Below are positions 8,489 through 16,762 of a stretch of DNA of 64,000 nucleotides, one piece after another. The notes under the pieces are model-generated. The model had not been told where the DNA came from. It did no database searches and saw only the letters and a list, made by a program, of their open reading frames with translations. Source of the stretch: Planctomycetota bacterium (lineage in GTDB: Bacteria > Planctomycetota > Phycisphaerae > Phycisphaerales > SM1A02). Made by a program: the position numbers and the translations under genes. The stretch spans positions 1 to 64,000 of the forward strand of contig QWPW01000018.1 of assembly GCA_003671025.1 (NCBI GenBank), read 5' to 3'. Positions within the stretch are counted from its first letter, which is position 1; the number at the start of each line of letters is the position of its first letter.

Positions 8489-9271
8489 ATGAGTTCGATT
8501 CGCTTGGTCCCTGCGCGGTGCGCGTTGCTTGCGGGGATGAGCCTCACTCTCTCTCTCAACTTCGTCACCGGTTGCGCGACGCGTGTCGATGAATCATCCG
8601 TGGCGCGAACGCAAGTGCTGAGCGATGTGCGCACCGCACACAGCGGAGTGTTCGATCTCACGCCATTGTTTCGTGTGCGCTACCAGCTTCCCGCGCCGGG
8701 ATTTTGCGCGTTTGAGCGCGGGAGCATCGAGGCGATATGTCCGCCGTGGATCTTCGCCGCGCATGACGATGAGCTCCACTTGCGCAACACCAGCGATGGC
8801 CGCAAGTGCATCGTTGAGTGCGTGCGCGCGCAACTCTTGTCGCCCGCTCAAACGCCTGCGGGCGTCGCGCGAGTGCGTGCCGATGACGCGGCGTCGCAAC
8901 GCATCATTCTGGACTTTCGTGCGCAATGCGTGGATGCCACCATCTCGATCAACGAACTGCTCTTCATCGAGCAGAACGAGGCGTGCGCGTATCTCGTTCG
9001 ACGATTTGAAATCACCGGCATGGCGCCCAACTTCGAGTTGATGGTGCACATTCCCATGGTGGATGAATCGGGTGCGCCGCTTGAAGTCACCGTGAACGGA
9101 TCGCCGCTGGTAGTTGCGCGCGAGACTCGCGAAACAATGGTGCTCCTCGCGCGCGATGAAGCCACCGAGATCGCGGTGGCGATTGTGCCTAAGGACGTTT
9201 CGCATCAATCCAACGGGCGCACAATGATTCACAGCGTGATTCGCGACACGAATCATCGAGCGGAAAAATGA
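8489..9271 (+). CDS. Hypothetical lipoprotein
   Basis: A 260-residue predicted lipoprotein: a basic start, a hydrophobic helix, and a lipobox ending VTGC with the lipidated cysteine at residue 29. The mature part is soluble and beta-rich (alternating strands such as VDATISINELLFIEQ and LEVTVNGSPLVVARE), with several other cysteines (FCAFERGS, EAICPPW, KCIVEC, AQCVD) that could form disulphides outside the cytoplasm. No family recognised. It is followed by a perfect 12-bp hairpin starting 2 bp after the stop. The coding call is good; the function is unknown. Confidence 0.75.
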   Translation: MSSIRLVPARCALLAGMSLTLSLNFVTGCATRVDESSVARTQVLSDVRTAHSGVFDLTPLFRVRYQLPAPGFCAFERGSIEAICPPWIFAAHDDELHLRNTSDGRKCIVECVRAQLLSPAQTPAGVARVRADDAASQRIILDFRAQCVDATISINELLFIEQNEACAYLVRRFEITGMAPNFELMVHIPMVDESGAPLEVTVNGSPLVVARETRETMVLLARDEATEIAVAIVPKDVSHQSNGRTMIHSVIRDTNHRAEK

Positions 9272-9273
9272 AC

Positions 9274-9302
9274 GCCGCCGAACACCTGTAGTGTTCGGCG
9301 GC
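9274..9302. terminator. 12-bp perfect hairpin between convergent genes
   Basis: GCCGCCGAACAC (9274-9285) pairs perfectly with GTGTTCGGCGGC (9291-9302) around a 5-base loop, starting just after the lipoprotein stop. The plus-strand side lacks a U-tract, but on the minus strand the stem is followed by GTTCATTTTTCC, so it may act mainly as a terminator for the convergent minus-strand gene at 9494-9835, or in both directions. Confidence 0.65.
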
Positions 9303-9331
9303 ATTCTGGATCGGCCCTCAGGTGAATGCGT

Positions 9332-9359
9332 GTGTCTTCGGTTCGTCCTCCGAAGACAC
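9332..9359. repeat. 10-bp perfect inverted repeat
   Basis: GTGTCTTCGG (9332-9341) and CCGAAGACAC (9350-9359) form a perfect stem around an 8-base loop, about 30 bp beyond the first hairpin in the same convergent spacer. There is no T-run on either side. It could be a second terminator element, an mRNA 3' stabiliser, or a protein-binding dyad. Confidence 0.55.
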
Positions 9360-9408
9360 TCCTTACTGCGCAGAATCGGTCACTTCACTTCCCGATCTGC
9401 GGGGACCA

Positions 9409-9449
9409 AGGTTTGAAATCTAGGTTTGAGAATCTAGGTTTGAGAATCA
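9409..9449. repeat. Three tandem 13-14 bp repeats
   Basis: AGGTTTGAAATCT, AGGTTTGAGAATCT and AGGTTTGAGAATCA follow one another head to tail; the first copy lacks one base. They lie in the spacer between convergent genes, 45 bp past the stop of the minus-strand coiled-coil gene. They are A/T-richer than the surrounding coding DNA. No known family; the array is too short and lacks spacers for CRISPR. Confidence 0.75.
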
Positions 9450-9493
9450 AGTTTCGTTGCGCGTTGGTGCGTCTCTTCGCGCAGTGCATGCAA

Positions 9494-9835
9494 TCACTCC
9501 CAGCCGTTGGAACCGAACTCGGGGCGATCATCGTCGCGCGGTTCGTCCTGCTTGTTGCCTCGTTCACGCTCACGGTTGGACTGTTCGATCATGCGGCGCA
9601 AGTACGCGTTTTCGCGGCGAGTCGCTTCGAGGTCGAAGACGAGGTACTTCACGCTGAGGCGCAAGTAGTCGAGCGCGTCTTGCAATTCAGTGACTGAGTT
9701 TTGCACGCGCTTGCGGCGAATATCAGCGGTTTCGCTGACGGCTTCAGTCGGGGCTTCGATGGTCTGAGTCGCAGGCAGTTCGCGGATGCGCTCAAGGATT
9801 TGGTTCATTTTGTCTTGGAAGCTAGTTTCATCCAT
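9494..9835 (-). CDS. Small coiled-coil hypothetical protein
   Basis: 113 residues from the ATG at 9835, chosen because a strong ribosome binding site (AAGAGGAGA) lies 7-8 bases upstream; the frame stays open to 9904 but that extension has no such site. The protein is highly charged. A heptad-like helix runs from about residue 30 to 90 (RRKRVQNSVTELQDALDYLR, then LEATRRENAYLRRMIEQ), followed by a disordered Arg/Asp tail. No signal peptide or membrane segment. Probably a cytoplasmic coiled-coil protein; no family recognised. Confidence 0.72.
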   Translation of the reverse strand: MDETSFQDKMNQILERIRELPATQTIEAPTEAVSETADIRRKRVQNSVTELQDALDYLRLSVKYLVFDLEATRRENAYLRRMIEQSNRERERGNKQDEPRDDDRPEFGSNGWE

Positions 9836-10048
9836 GGCGATTCTCCTCTTGAATTGTGGGGTCGGCGAGACTTCACGCGGTGCGCGTGGCTCTCGATGAA
9901 TCACCTATCGCAACGTCTATGCCCAGTTTGAAAGTGGAACCGCGCGAGTGGCGATGCGTTGCAGCGCCGCGATATTCTTGACCGCGTCGGTATAGGTGTT
10001 GTGCGTGGAGGTTGATCTAGAGCGCGTGTTGCAACGCTGCCCCAATCG

Positions 10049-10711
10049 CTAGCGCGCCTTGTCGAATTTTTGCAACATGCGCATCGCTCCGCGGGGAGCA
10101 TCGATCAGAATGGACTCGTAGGGCACGCGGCGACGGCGGAAGTCGTTGATCAAGCGATGCAATTCGGTATCACGCTCGCGCGCCCAGTCTTTGAAGAACG
10201 CCTCGAGCTCGACGCGGGTGAAACGAGAGAGCGGATCATCAAGTCCACTCTGCGCCACGGCCCAATCGATCAGACCCGCGCCGCTTCCGCCGGCCAATCC
10301 CGAACCAGCACTGGCGCTTGATCCAAGTCCGCCCTCGAAGCGATACAGGCCGAGCAACAACTTGAGTCGTCGCTCTTGAGTGAGAAACGGATCGGTGATA
10401 TCGGGGTGCAACTCCGCCATCGCGGCTTCGGGTTTCTTGGAACTGATTTGTCCAAGCCATCCACCGTCGGACGCGTTCTCGCGCGCGGCGAAGGTGTGTT
10501 CGGCGGCGGCGTTGCCTTCGATGATCTCAAGATCCGCAACGCTGGCGAGCAACGTCTTGAGCCCCGCGTTGGCGAACTTGATCCACAAGCGTTGGTCGCG
10601 TCCGTTGGGGCGCGTGATGGTTTCGGCGCGCGTGACGCTACCGACTCCCCATTCGGGCCGCGCGCGGTGACGAACTTGCATTCCGTTGTTGAACATGACT
10701 GGAGTAAGCAT
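10049..10711 (-). CDS. DUF3553-like protein
   Basis: About 220 residues from the ATG at 10711; another ATG at 10696 is equally possible because neither has a clear ribosome binding site. The frame is open further upstream, but that part is Arg/Ser-rich and runs through a repeat tract, so I exclude it. Residues about 9-55 match the DUF3553 pattern: a start VRHRARPEWGVGSVT and then a strand pair ending WIKFANAGLKTLL, as in small beta-barrel (SH3/CarD-like) domains. The remainder is helical, with a Gly/Ser-rich linker (GGLGSSASAGSGLAGGSGAG) and a charged helical C-terminus. It could be nucleic-acid related, but that is inferred. Past its stop the same frame stays open for another 43 codons. Confidence 0.6.
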   Translation of the reverse strand: MLTPVMFNNGMQVRHRARPEWGVGSVTRAETITRPNGRDQRLWIKFANAGLKTLLASVADLEIIEGNAAAEHTFAARENASDGGWLGQISSKKPEAAMAELHPDITDPFLTQERRLKLLLGLYRFEGGLGSSASAGSGLAGGSGAGLIDWAVAQSGLDDPLSRFTRVELEAFFKDWARERDTELHRLINDFRRRRVPYESILIDAPRGAMRMLQKFDKAR

Positions 10712-10792
10712 GAGGTGAAATCGCGGAAGCAGCTGAATAGAGTTTCGCCGAAGTCTGGCACGAGTGATTCGAGCAAACGCCGAAGTACGCGT

Positions 10793-10832
10793 GAACGTCA
10801 GCGAACGACAGCGAACGTCAGCGAACGACAGC
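10793..10832. repeat. Four tandem 10-bp units in alternating order
   Basis: GAACGTCAGC, GAACGACAGC, GAACGTCAGC, GAACGACAGC run head to tail, so two versions differing by one base alternate (a 20-bp unit repeated twice). About 80 bp upstream of the DUF3553-like gene start. May bind a regulator or be a simple slippage product. Confidence 0.75.
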
Positions 10833-11271
10833 GATTGCAGCGAAGACACGCAATCAAGTCGCAGGTCGTTGGTGGCATCGCGTCCGCGGACGCAAGAACG
10901 CGCCAGTTCCTTCGTGGACGATCTCGCAATGTGGCGCTCTCGCAACCGATTTCGACTCCGCGAACGAGCGTCGCGAGTGAAGAAATCCAGCCCTCGAGAG
11001 ACAACTGAAATGCCTAAAAAACGCTAGAAACACAGTACCTTTGAGGATGCCGCGCATGAGCGACATTCGTGAGACAAACATCGTGTTTGTCTTGACGAGG
11101 GCCCAAAGTTTGTGTCGTTCAACTTAGGACTTCGACATTTGATGCCAGAGCTAAGTAGACCAGTCGAGTGTAGCAGGGCATCGGTCAGGTGCAAATCGAA
11201 ACTCATCCGATGAGCAATGTCACGATGAAATATTGGCGCGGCCTGAGTCGCTTCGTTCCTAGTCCGTACGC
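10833..11271. other. Long non-coding spacer with a hairpin
   Basis: This is the spacer between the divergent DUF3553-like gene and the YmdB-like gene. No reading frame here has convincing composition. The clearest structure is a 9-bp inverted repeat AGACAAACA / TGTTTGTCT with a 3-base loop at 11072-11092, which may be an operator-like dyad or RNA hairpin; no T-run follows it. Promoters for both flanking genes should lie here, but I cannot identify -35/-10 boxes with confidence. Confidence 0.45.
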
Positions 11272-12156
11272 ATGTCGGAAGCCATCGGTTTGGCAAACCT
11301 CAAGATTGAGTACCGTAACGAAATGGATCAGCCCAACGGCACTGTGCGCATCGCGTTTCTCGGTGACATCAATGGCGCGGCGGGGCGCATGGCACTTGAT
11401 CAACAGTTGCCCATCTTGCGCGAGCGCTACCGACCCGATCGCATCATCGCTAACGCGGAGAATGCACGCAACGGATCCGGTCTCACCCCTGAGTTGTACG
11501 AACAGTTTCGACGCATGGGCATTGATGCGTGCACGCTTGGAGATCATGCGTTTCGCGATCCCAAGATCTTGCCGTTGCTTGATGATCCGAGCAAAGCGGT
11601 GTCGCGGCCGGCCAATCTTTCGGCGCGCACACCGGGAAAGCGCGTCATTCGCATTCCCGCCGATGCGCGCTGTCCGCGCGACATCTTTGTGTTCACGCTT
11701 CTCGGTCGCATTCATGTGAGTTCGATCCAGGCCAACGATCCTTTCGAATGCGCGGATCAGTTGCTCGCGGCGATGCCTGAACTCAATCCCATTGTCCTCG
11801 TCGAAGTCCACATGGAAGTGACCAGCGAAAAAGCAGCGGTGGCGCATTACCTCGATGGACGCGTCGCCGCGGTGTTGGGCACGCACACCCATGTTCCAAC
11901 CGCGGATGAGCGAATTCTCCGCGGCGGCACCGCGTTTCAAACCGACGTGGGCATGACTGGTCCGCACGATTCAGTGATTGGTCGTCGCACCGAAGCGGTG
12001 CTCAAGCACATGACCACGGGCGTGCATGTTGCGTTTGATATGGGTTCAGGTGGCGAAGCCGTGCAAGGCGCGTTGGTCGAGATTGATCTCGCGCGCGGCA
12101 TTGCGCGATCGATCGAGCGCATCAATTTGCCTGCACGCGTGCCGCAGCGTTCGTGA
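11272..12156 (+). CDS. YmdB-family metallophosphoesterase
   Basis: A 294-residue calcineurin-like phosphoesterase of the YmdB family (cyclic-nucleotide phosphodiesterase fold, dinuclear metal site). Family motifs in order: FLGDINGAAGR (D32), ANAENARNG (E63, N64), LGDHAFRD (91-92), VEVHMEVTSEK (H180), GTHTHVPTADERIL (H205, H207) and FQTDVGMTG. The metal-ligand Asn in the usual GNH motif is Asp here (D91), and the usual DFHAEATSEK is EVHMEVTSEK. A start at the in-frame ATG at 11326 (MDQPNGTVRIAF) would fit homologues better; neither start has a strong ribosome binding site. Stands alone, convergent with the hydantoinase gene. Confidence 0.85.
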   Translation: MSEAIGLANLKIEYRNEMDQPNGTVRIAFLGDINGAAGRMALDQQLPILRERYRPDRIIANAENARNGSGLTPELYEQFRRMGIDACTLGDHAFRDPKILPLLDDPSKAVSRPANLSARTPGKRVIRIPADARCPRDIFVFTLLGRIHVSSIQANDPFECADQLLAAMPELNPIVLVEVHMEVTSEKAAVAHYLDGRVAAVLGTHTHVPTADERILRGGTAFQTDVGMTGPHDSVIGRRTEAVLKHMTTGVHVAFDMGSGGEAVQGALVEIDLARGIARSIERINLPARVPQRS

Positions 12157-12189
12157 CTGCGCGAGACATCGACAAGACATCGACATCGA

Positions 12190-15100
12190 TTACGCGATGG
12201 ATCCGAATCCGCCGCCGCCAGGTGTTTCCACGATGAATTCGTCGCCCGCGGCGAGTTCGAGTGAGAGCACGCTGTCGCTGCAATCGCGCGTGATTCCGTC
12301 GACGATCACACGCTGCGCTCCGCACAGACCGTTGCCGCCGCCGTGCGCGCCTTGTGGGGGATAGCGTCGACGCGATCCGAAGAAACTCAGCGAGACCGGC
12401 GCGCGAAATTGGTAATGCCGCACGAGTCCGTCGCCGCCGCGTGACACACCGTCGCCGCCAGAATTTTCGCGCAGCACAAACGCGGCAATGACAACGGGCG
12501 CGCGTCGCTCGAGCACATCGATGTCGGTCAAGCGCGTGTTGGACATATGCACATGCACGCCGCTGGCGCCGCGCTGATTCGCTCCCGCACCCGCGCCGCC
12601 GCCGAGCGTCTCGTAGATGCCAAACGACGCGTTGCCAAAGAGCACATTGTTCATCGTGCTCTGACTTTCCGCGGCCAAATCAAGCGCATCGATGAGCAAC
12701 GCGACAATCGTTTGACTGGTTTCGACATTGCCCGCAACGACGGGCGGACAACGGGTGGGATCCGCATCAAATTGTGGATTGAGCATGCCGCTGGGAATGT
12801 CCAGATCCACAGAGCGCAGGAGGCCTTCGTTCATGGGCACTTGTTCATCGACCAACAAACGCAACGCATAGAGCACCGCAGCTTGCGTGACTGCGCGCGG
12901 CGCGTTGAAGTTGCGTGGATGAATCTGTGCGCATCCTTCGAAGCGAATCGCCAAGCGATCATTAATTACTTCGAGCGTCACTGCGAGACGCGTGCCGTCA
13001 TCGAGAAACCGTTGCGCTGTGCGCGGACCGCGCAGCGTGTGCAATCTCTTGGCGAGCATGCGTTGTGCGCGATCGAGTTCGCGCTGGCAACGCGATGCGA
13101 AATCATCGGCTCCGCCTTCACGCGCGAGTGCCTTGACTCCATCAATGCCATGACGCGTCGCGGCCACTTGCGCAAGAAAATCAGCGAGATTTTCTTGCGG
13201 ATTGCGAGAGGGATATGGACCGTTAGCGAAGCGCGCGCGCACCGAGGCTTCATCAAACGCGCCTGCGCGCACCGCGAGAAACGGCGGCAACACCACGCCC
13301 TCTTCGGCGAGGTTCTTGGCGTCGGGCGGAAACGAACCAGGCCGCGTGCCACCGATCTCCGCGTGATGCGCGCGCACGGCGACGTAGCCCACGCGTGTTC
13401 CCTCGAGAAACACTGGAGCAACCGTGGTGACATCAGGTAAGTGCGACCCACCAAACGCAGGATGATTGGTCACCGCGATGTCGCCTTCGCTCATGTCGAT
13501 CGCCGCAGTCACTGCGCGCACACAGACACCAAGCGCGCCCAAGTGCACTGGAAGATGCGGCGCGTTTTGCACGAGGGTTCCCTGGTGATCGAGCACCGCG
13601 CACGAGAAATCAAGGCGATCGCGGATGTTGGGGCTGAGCGCGGTGCGTTCGAGCACATGACCCATGCTCACTGCGATCGACTCCAAGCGCGCGGCGAACA
13701 ACTCGCTCTGCGCAGAACTCTCGCTGCGCGTGAGCGGCGCGAGTCGCGTCGCCACCAAGTCGCCACTGGCATGCACTTCGCCGCGCCAACCCACATCAAT
13801 CACCACCGTTTCGCCGACATCGACGATGATTGCGGGACCATCAATGCGTCGACCCACCGGAAGTTGGTTGCGCGCAAACAACGCGGCGTCAACCACCTTG
13901 CCCGCACTGAGCATGGGCACGCGGTCGTAGGGCGTGGACGTTCCATCGAGCGGGGGTGACCAGTCTTTCGTGTGACGTTGTTGCGTTGCGAATGCTGGGT
14001 CCAAGCATGCATGAACAATCACGCGCACGCATTCGATTTCAATGGCGCGTGGTGGAGGTTGGTAGCCGAAAAGCACTTCAAATTTGCTGCGAAACGCGGC
14101 GCTCATCGTTGCCAGTTCGGCGAACTCAACTTCGATGGAAGATTCTTGTCCGAGCAATCGCAGAGCAACCAAGCACTCAACATGTTGCGCAGGAGCGAAG
14201 CCATCGCAACGCAGCAACTCGCTCGCGCGTTGCAGCGCATCATTGCGTGTGCGCTCGAGCAACGCGACGCTCGTCTCCAACAACGCGAGGACGGGAACAG
14301 TCACCAGTCGCGCGCTGTTGGCATCGAAGACGCCTTGCGCGCACATGAATCCAGCGAAGCGCGGGAAGATGATGTGCGCGAGTTCTAAGCGCTCCGCGAT
14401 GGGACAGGCGTGCTGCCCGCCCGCACCACCAAACGCGATGAGCGTGTGCGCGGCGCGGTTGTGTGGATTGGTTTGCGTCGCGTTCGACGCGCGTGGATTC
14501 ACGCCGTCACGCACGCAGAGGTTCTCGATCGCGAGCGCCATGCGCGCGTTGGCGATGTCAAGAAACCCTGCAATTGCCGCGGTTTCGCTGCATTTGCGCT
14601 GCAACGCGACTTGCGCAATGAGCGCTTGCGCGGGCTCGCGTTCGACACTGATGGACTCGAAATCGCTCACCATTCGTCCCGCGAGCAAGTTGATGTCCGA
14701 GATCGTGAGCGGTCCACCGCGGCCGTAACACGCAGGACCCGGATTGGACCCCGCGCTGTCAGGTCCGACTTCAAACGCTCCGTCACGAACGACGCAGATC
14801 GATCCACCACCAGCCGCAACACTGTCGATGGCCAAACTCGGCGACGCCACCGATGCACGCGCGATGGTCGATTGCGCGCGCATGGGAATGGAGCCGTGAG
14901 CAAAGCGCGTGACATCGCTGCTGGTGCCGCCCATGTCGAAACTTACGGCGTGGGTAATGCAGTGGCGCGCCGCGACAGTCGCAACTGCGCGCGCACCGCC
15001 TGCTGGACCAGAGAAGAGTGTTTCGCTCGCTGCGATCGCGGAGGCTTGTTGCAAAACTCCTGCGCTGGTGAAGACGTACGCGCGCGAGTTCGGCGCGCTG

Positions 15101-16101
15101 CGCGTTGCATCAATCACAAACGCTTGCACGATCGGATCGACGCGACTGTCGACAATCGCGGTGTCGGTGCGCGTGAGCAATCGTGGATGCGCGGCGATGC
15201 GCGACGCGGCCACGCAGCGCACGCGCGGCGTGTTGATGTTCGCGCTCTCGTCGCAACGATCGACAGCCATCGCAGCAATCACATCGGCGACCTCGCCTTC
15301 GCGGCCTTCATCGACCAAGGCATGCGCGAGACTCACCACGATGCGCTCGCATCCTGCGTCGAGAAGTTCGCGCGCGGCACTGCGGATTTCGTCATCACTC
15401 GCGCGCATGAGCGACGAGCCATCGGCAAGCGTGCGTTCACCAATCGAACGCACCGCGTGCGCCAACGAAACCCGGGGCGAAGGCACGCGCGCAAACAAGT
15501 CGTCGCGCGTTTGATCGCCGATCTGCACCACTCCCTCGAGTCCTTGCGCCACGATGACACCCACGCGCGCGCCGAGTCCTTGCAGCAGCGCGTTGGTCGC
15601 GCGGGTCGTGGAAAGCCGCAGTTCCAGCGGCGGCAATGATCGATGCAGCGCAGTGGCGGTCACGATGTGCAACGCCAATCGTGGAGCGTCAATCGTTGTG
15701 TGCTGGGTTTGGTCACTGTTCGTGCGTTGCACGAATCGAAGCGATGCACCTGCAGGCAGATTCACCGCGCGCGAAAGCAAGAGCATGTCGCCGCTGTGAC
15801 GATCGATGGTGATCGTTGCGTGTGATTGCGCGTCGCCCGCAGAGATCGCGACGACCCATCCATCAAGAAACCCATCAGGTAACTGCAGCCGCGCCGTCGC
15901 CGTGAACACCAAGCGGCGTCCATCGCATCGCGCCACTGTGGCCGAGATCGAGCCATCCGACGGAACTTTGACGCGCGTCACTTGGCCGCTCGGGCTTCGC
16001 GCCACCACATCGGTGAATGTTCCGCCGGTATCAAGCGCAATGCGCCACGCGTTCTCGAGTGAAGGCAACGCGATAGAACTCGATGGCGACACAACGGGCA
16101 T
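12190..16101 (-). CDS. Fused hydantoinase A/B (5-oxoprolinase-type) ATPase
   Basis: A 1303-residue single-chain fusion of the HyuA and HyuB domains, as in 5-oxoprolinase (about 1290 residues). The HyuA part starts with ALDTGGTFTD (22-31), continues with RATNALLQG near 165, SFDMGGTSSDVTR, a glycine-rich GFGGAGGQHACPIAERL-type motif (here AFGGAGGQHACPIAE), and ends near 750. HyuB runs from about 790 with NAPHLPVHLGALGV, NHPAFGGSHLPDVT, HHAEIGGTRPGS and GGGGFG at the very end. The family hydrolyses 5-oxoproline or hydantoins, or carboxylates ketones, using ATP; the substrate here is not decidable. About 110 extra residues lie between the first strand and RATNALL (about 50-160), longer than I expect for the family. 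It is divergent from the TlpA-like gene with only 19 bp between start codons. Confidence 0.88.
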   Translation of the reverse strand: MPVVSPSSSIALPSLENAWRIALDTGGTFTDVVARSPSGQVTRVKVPSDGSISATVARCDGRRLVFTATARLQLPDGFLDGWVVAISAGDAQSHATITIDRHSGDMLLLSRAVNLPAGASLRFVQRTNSDQTQHTTIDAPRLALHIVTATALHRSLPPLELRLSTTRATNALLQGLGARVGVIVAQGLEGVVQIGDQTRDDLFARVPSPRVSLAHAVRSIGERTLADGSSLMRASDDEIRSAARELLDAGCERIVVSLAHALVDEGREGEVADVIAAMAVDRCDESANINTPRVRCVAASRIAAHPRLLTRTDTAIVDSRVDPIVQAFVIDATRSAPNSRAYVFTSAGVLQQASAIAASETLFSGPAGGARAVATVAARHCITHAVSFDMGGTSSDVTRFAHGSIPMRAQSTIARASVASPSLAIDSVAAGGGSICVVRDGAFEVGPDSAGSNPGPACYGRGGPLTISDINLLAGRMVSDFESISVEREPAQALIAQVALQRKCSETAAIAGFLDIANARMALAIENLCVRDGVNPRASNATQTNPHNRAAHTLIAFGGAGGQHACPIAERLELAHIIFPRFAGFMCAQGVFDANSARLVTVPVLALLETSVALLERTRNDALQRASELLRCDGFAPAQHVECLVALRLLGQESSIEVEFAELATMSAAFRSKFEVLFGYQPPPRAIEIECVRVIVHACLDPAFATQQRHTKDWSPPLDGTSTPYDRVPMLSAGKVVDAALFARNQLPVGRRIDGPAIIVDVGETVVIDVGWRGEVHASGDLVATRLAPLTRSESSAQSELFAARLESIAVSMGHVLERTALSPNIRDRLDFSCAVLDHQGTLVQNAPHLPVHLGALGVCVRAVTAAIDMSEGDIAVTNHPAFGGSHLPDVTTVAPVFLEGTRVGYVAVRAHHAEIGGTRPGSFPPDAKNLAEEGVVLPPFLAVRAGAFDEASVRARFANGPYPSRNPQENLADFLAQVAATRHGIDGVKALAREGGADDFASRCQRELDRAQRMLAKRLHTLRGPRTAQRFLDDGTRLAVTLEVINDRLAIRFEGCAQIHPRNFNAPRAVTQAAVLYALRLLVDEQVPMNEGLLRSVDLDIPSGMLNPQFDADPTRCPPVVAGNVETSQTIVALLIDALDLAAESQSTMNNVLFGNASFGIYETLGGGAGAGANQRGASGVHVHMSNTRLTDIDVLERRAPVVIAAFVLRENSGGDGVSRGGDGLVRHYQFRAPVSLSFFGSRRRYPPQGAHGGGNGLCGAQRVIVDGITRDCSDSVLSLELAAGDEFIVETPGGGGFGSIA

Positions 16102-16120
16102 GGGCGGCTATTCTGACCGA

Positions 16121-16762
16121 ATGCATCGCGCTCGTGTCGCTCGTTCATCTCTGGCACTGTTGGTTGTCATGCAAGCGAGTGCGTTACTGCTCTCGCTCGC
16201 GGGATGCGACAAACCGGTTGCTTCACCGCCTGCGACGCAGACTGGAACTGACGCGACCGCGACGGAGCATGCGACGCCTGTCGCTGCCCCTGATGCGACG
16301 CAACAAGTCGCAGCCGACTCCGCATCCACACCGACGCCGCCGATTGAGCTCGGTCCAGTGCATCAACTCACTGTCACCGACCTCGACGGAAAACCAGTTT
16401 CGCTCGCGACATTTGCGGGTCGCCCGATGATCATTGAGATCTGGGCCACATGGTGCGGACCCTGTCGACAGAATCGCAAGAACGCGCAGTCATTGCATGG
16501 AATCCTTCCGAGCAAGGTCGCGGTCATCGGTGTGAGCATGGACACCTCACCGAAGTTGGTCAAAGATTTTCTCCGCAACAATCCCGCGAACGAGTTTGAA
16601 CTCATGGCTTCGGAAGAGTTCAACGCGTTTGTGCGCGAGAGGAACCCAACGCCCACCATCCCGAAGACGCTTTATGTCGACAGTCGCGGACGCGTGGCTG
16701 ATCTCGCCGAGGGAGTGCAGTCGGTGAAGTGGCTCACCGCAATGGGCAAGAATCTCCGTTGA
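16121..16762 (+). CDS. TlpA/ResA-like thioredoxin-fold lipoprotein
   Basis: 213 residues from the ATG at 16121, which opens on a lipoprotein signal (lipobox LAGC, cysteine 29); the frame is open upstream but overlaps the divergent hydantoinase gene. After a Pro/Thr/Ala-rich linker comes an AhpC-TSA/TlpA domain: PVSLATFAGRPMIIEIWATW then CGPC (C112, C115 of the WCGPC redox motif), a VIGVSMDTSPKLVKDFL strand-helix unit and the cis-Pro segment PTIPKTLYVD. Such proteins reduce disulphides in the periplasm, for example in cytochrome c maturation. Its end overlaps or abuts the Kdo transferase start. Confidence 0.9.
   Translation: MHRARVARSSLALLVVMQASALLLSLAGCDKPVASPPATQTGTDATATEHATPVAAPDATQQVAADSASTPTPPIELGPVHQLTVTDLDGKPVSLATFAGRPMIIEIWATWCGPCRQNRKNAQSLHGILPSKVAVIGVSMDTSPKLVKDFLRNNPANEFELMASEEFNAFVRERNPTPTIPKTLYVDSRGRVADLAEGVQSVKWLTAMGKNLR

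Noticed and set aside
9409-9449. Possible CRISPR-like array
   Set aside because: Three head-to-tail 13-14 bp units without spacers or cas genes; a plain tandem repeat.
14410-15639. 409-codon open frame opposite the hydantoinase gene
   Set aside because: Arg/His-rich antisense frame without motifs; the hydantoinase reading is certain.
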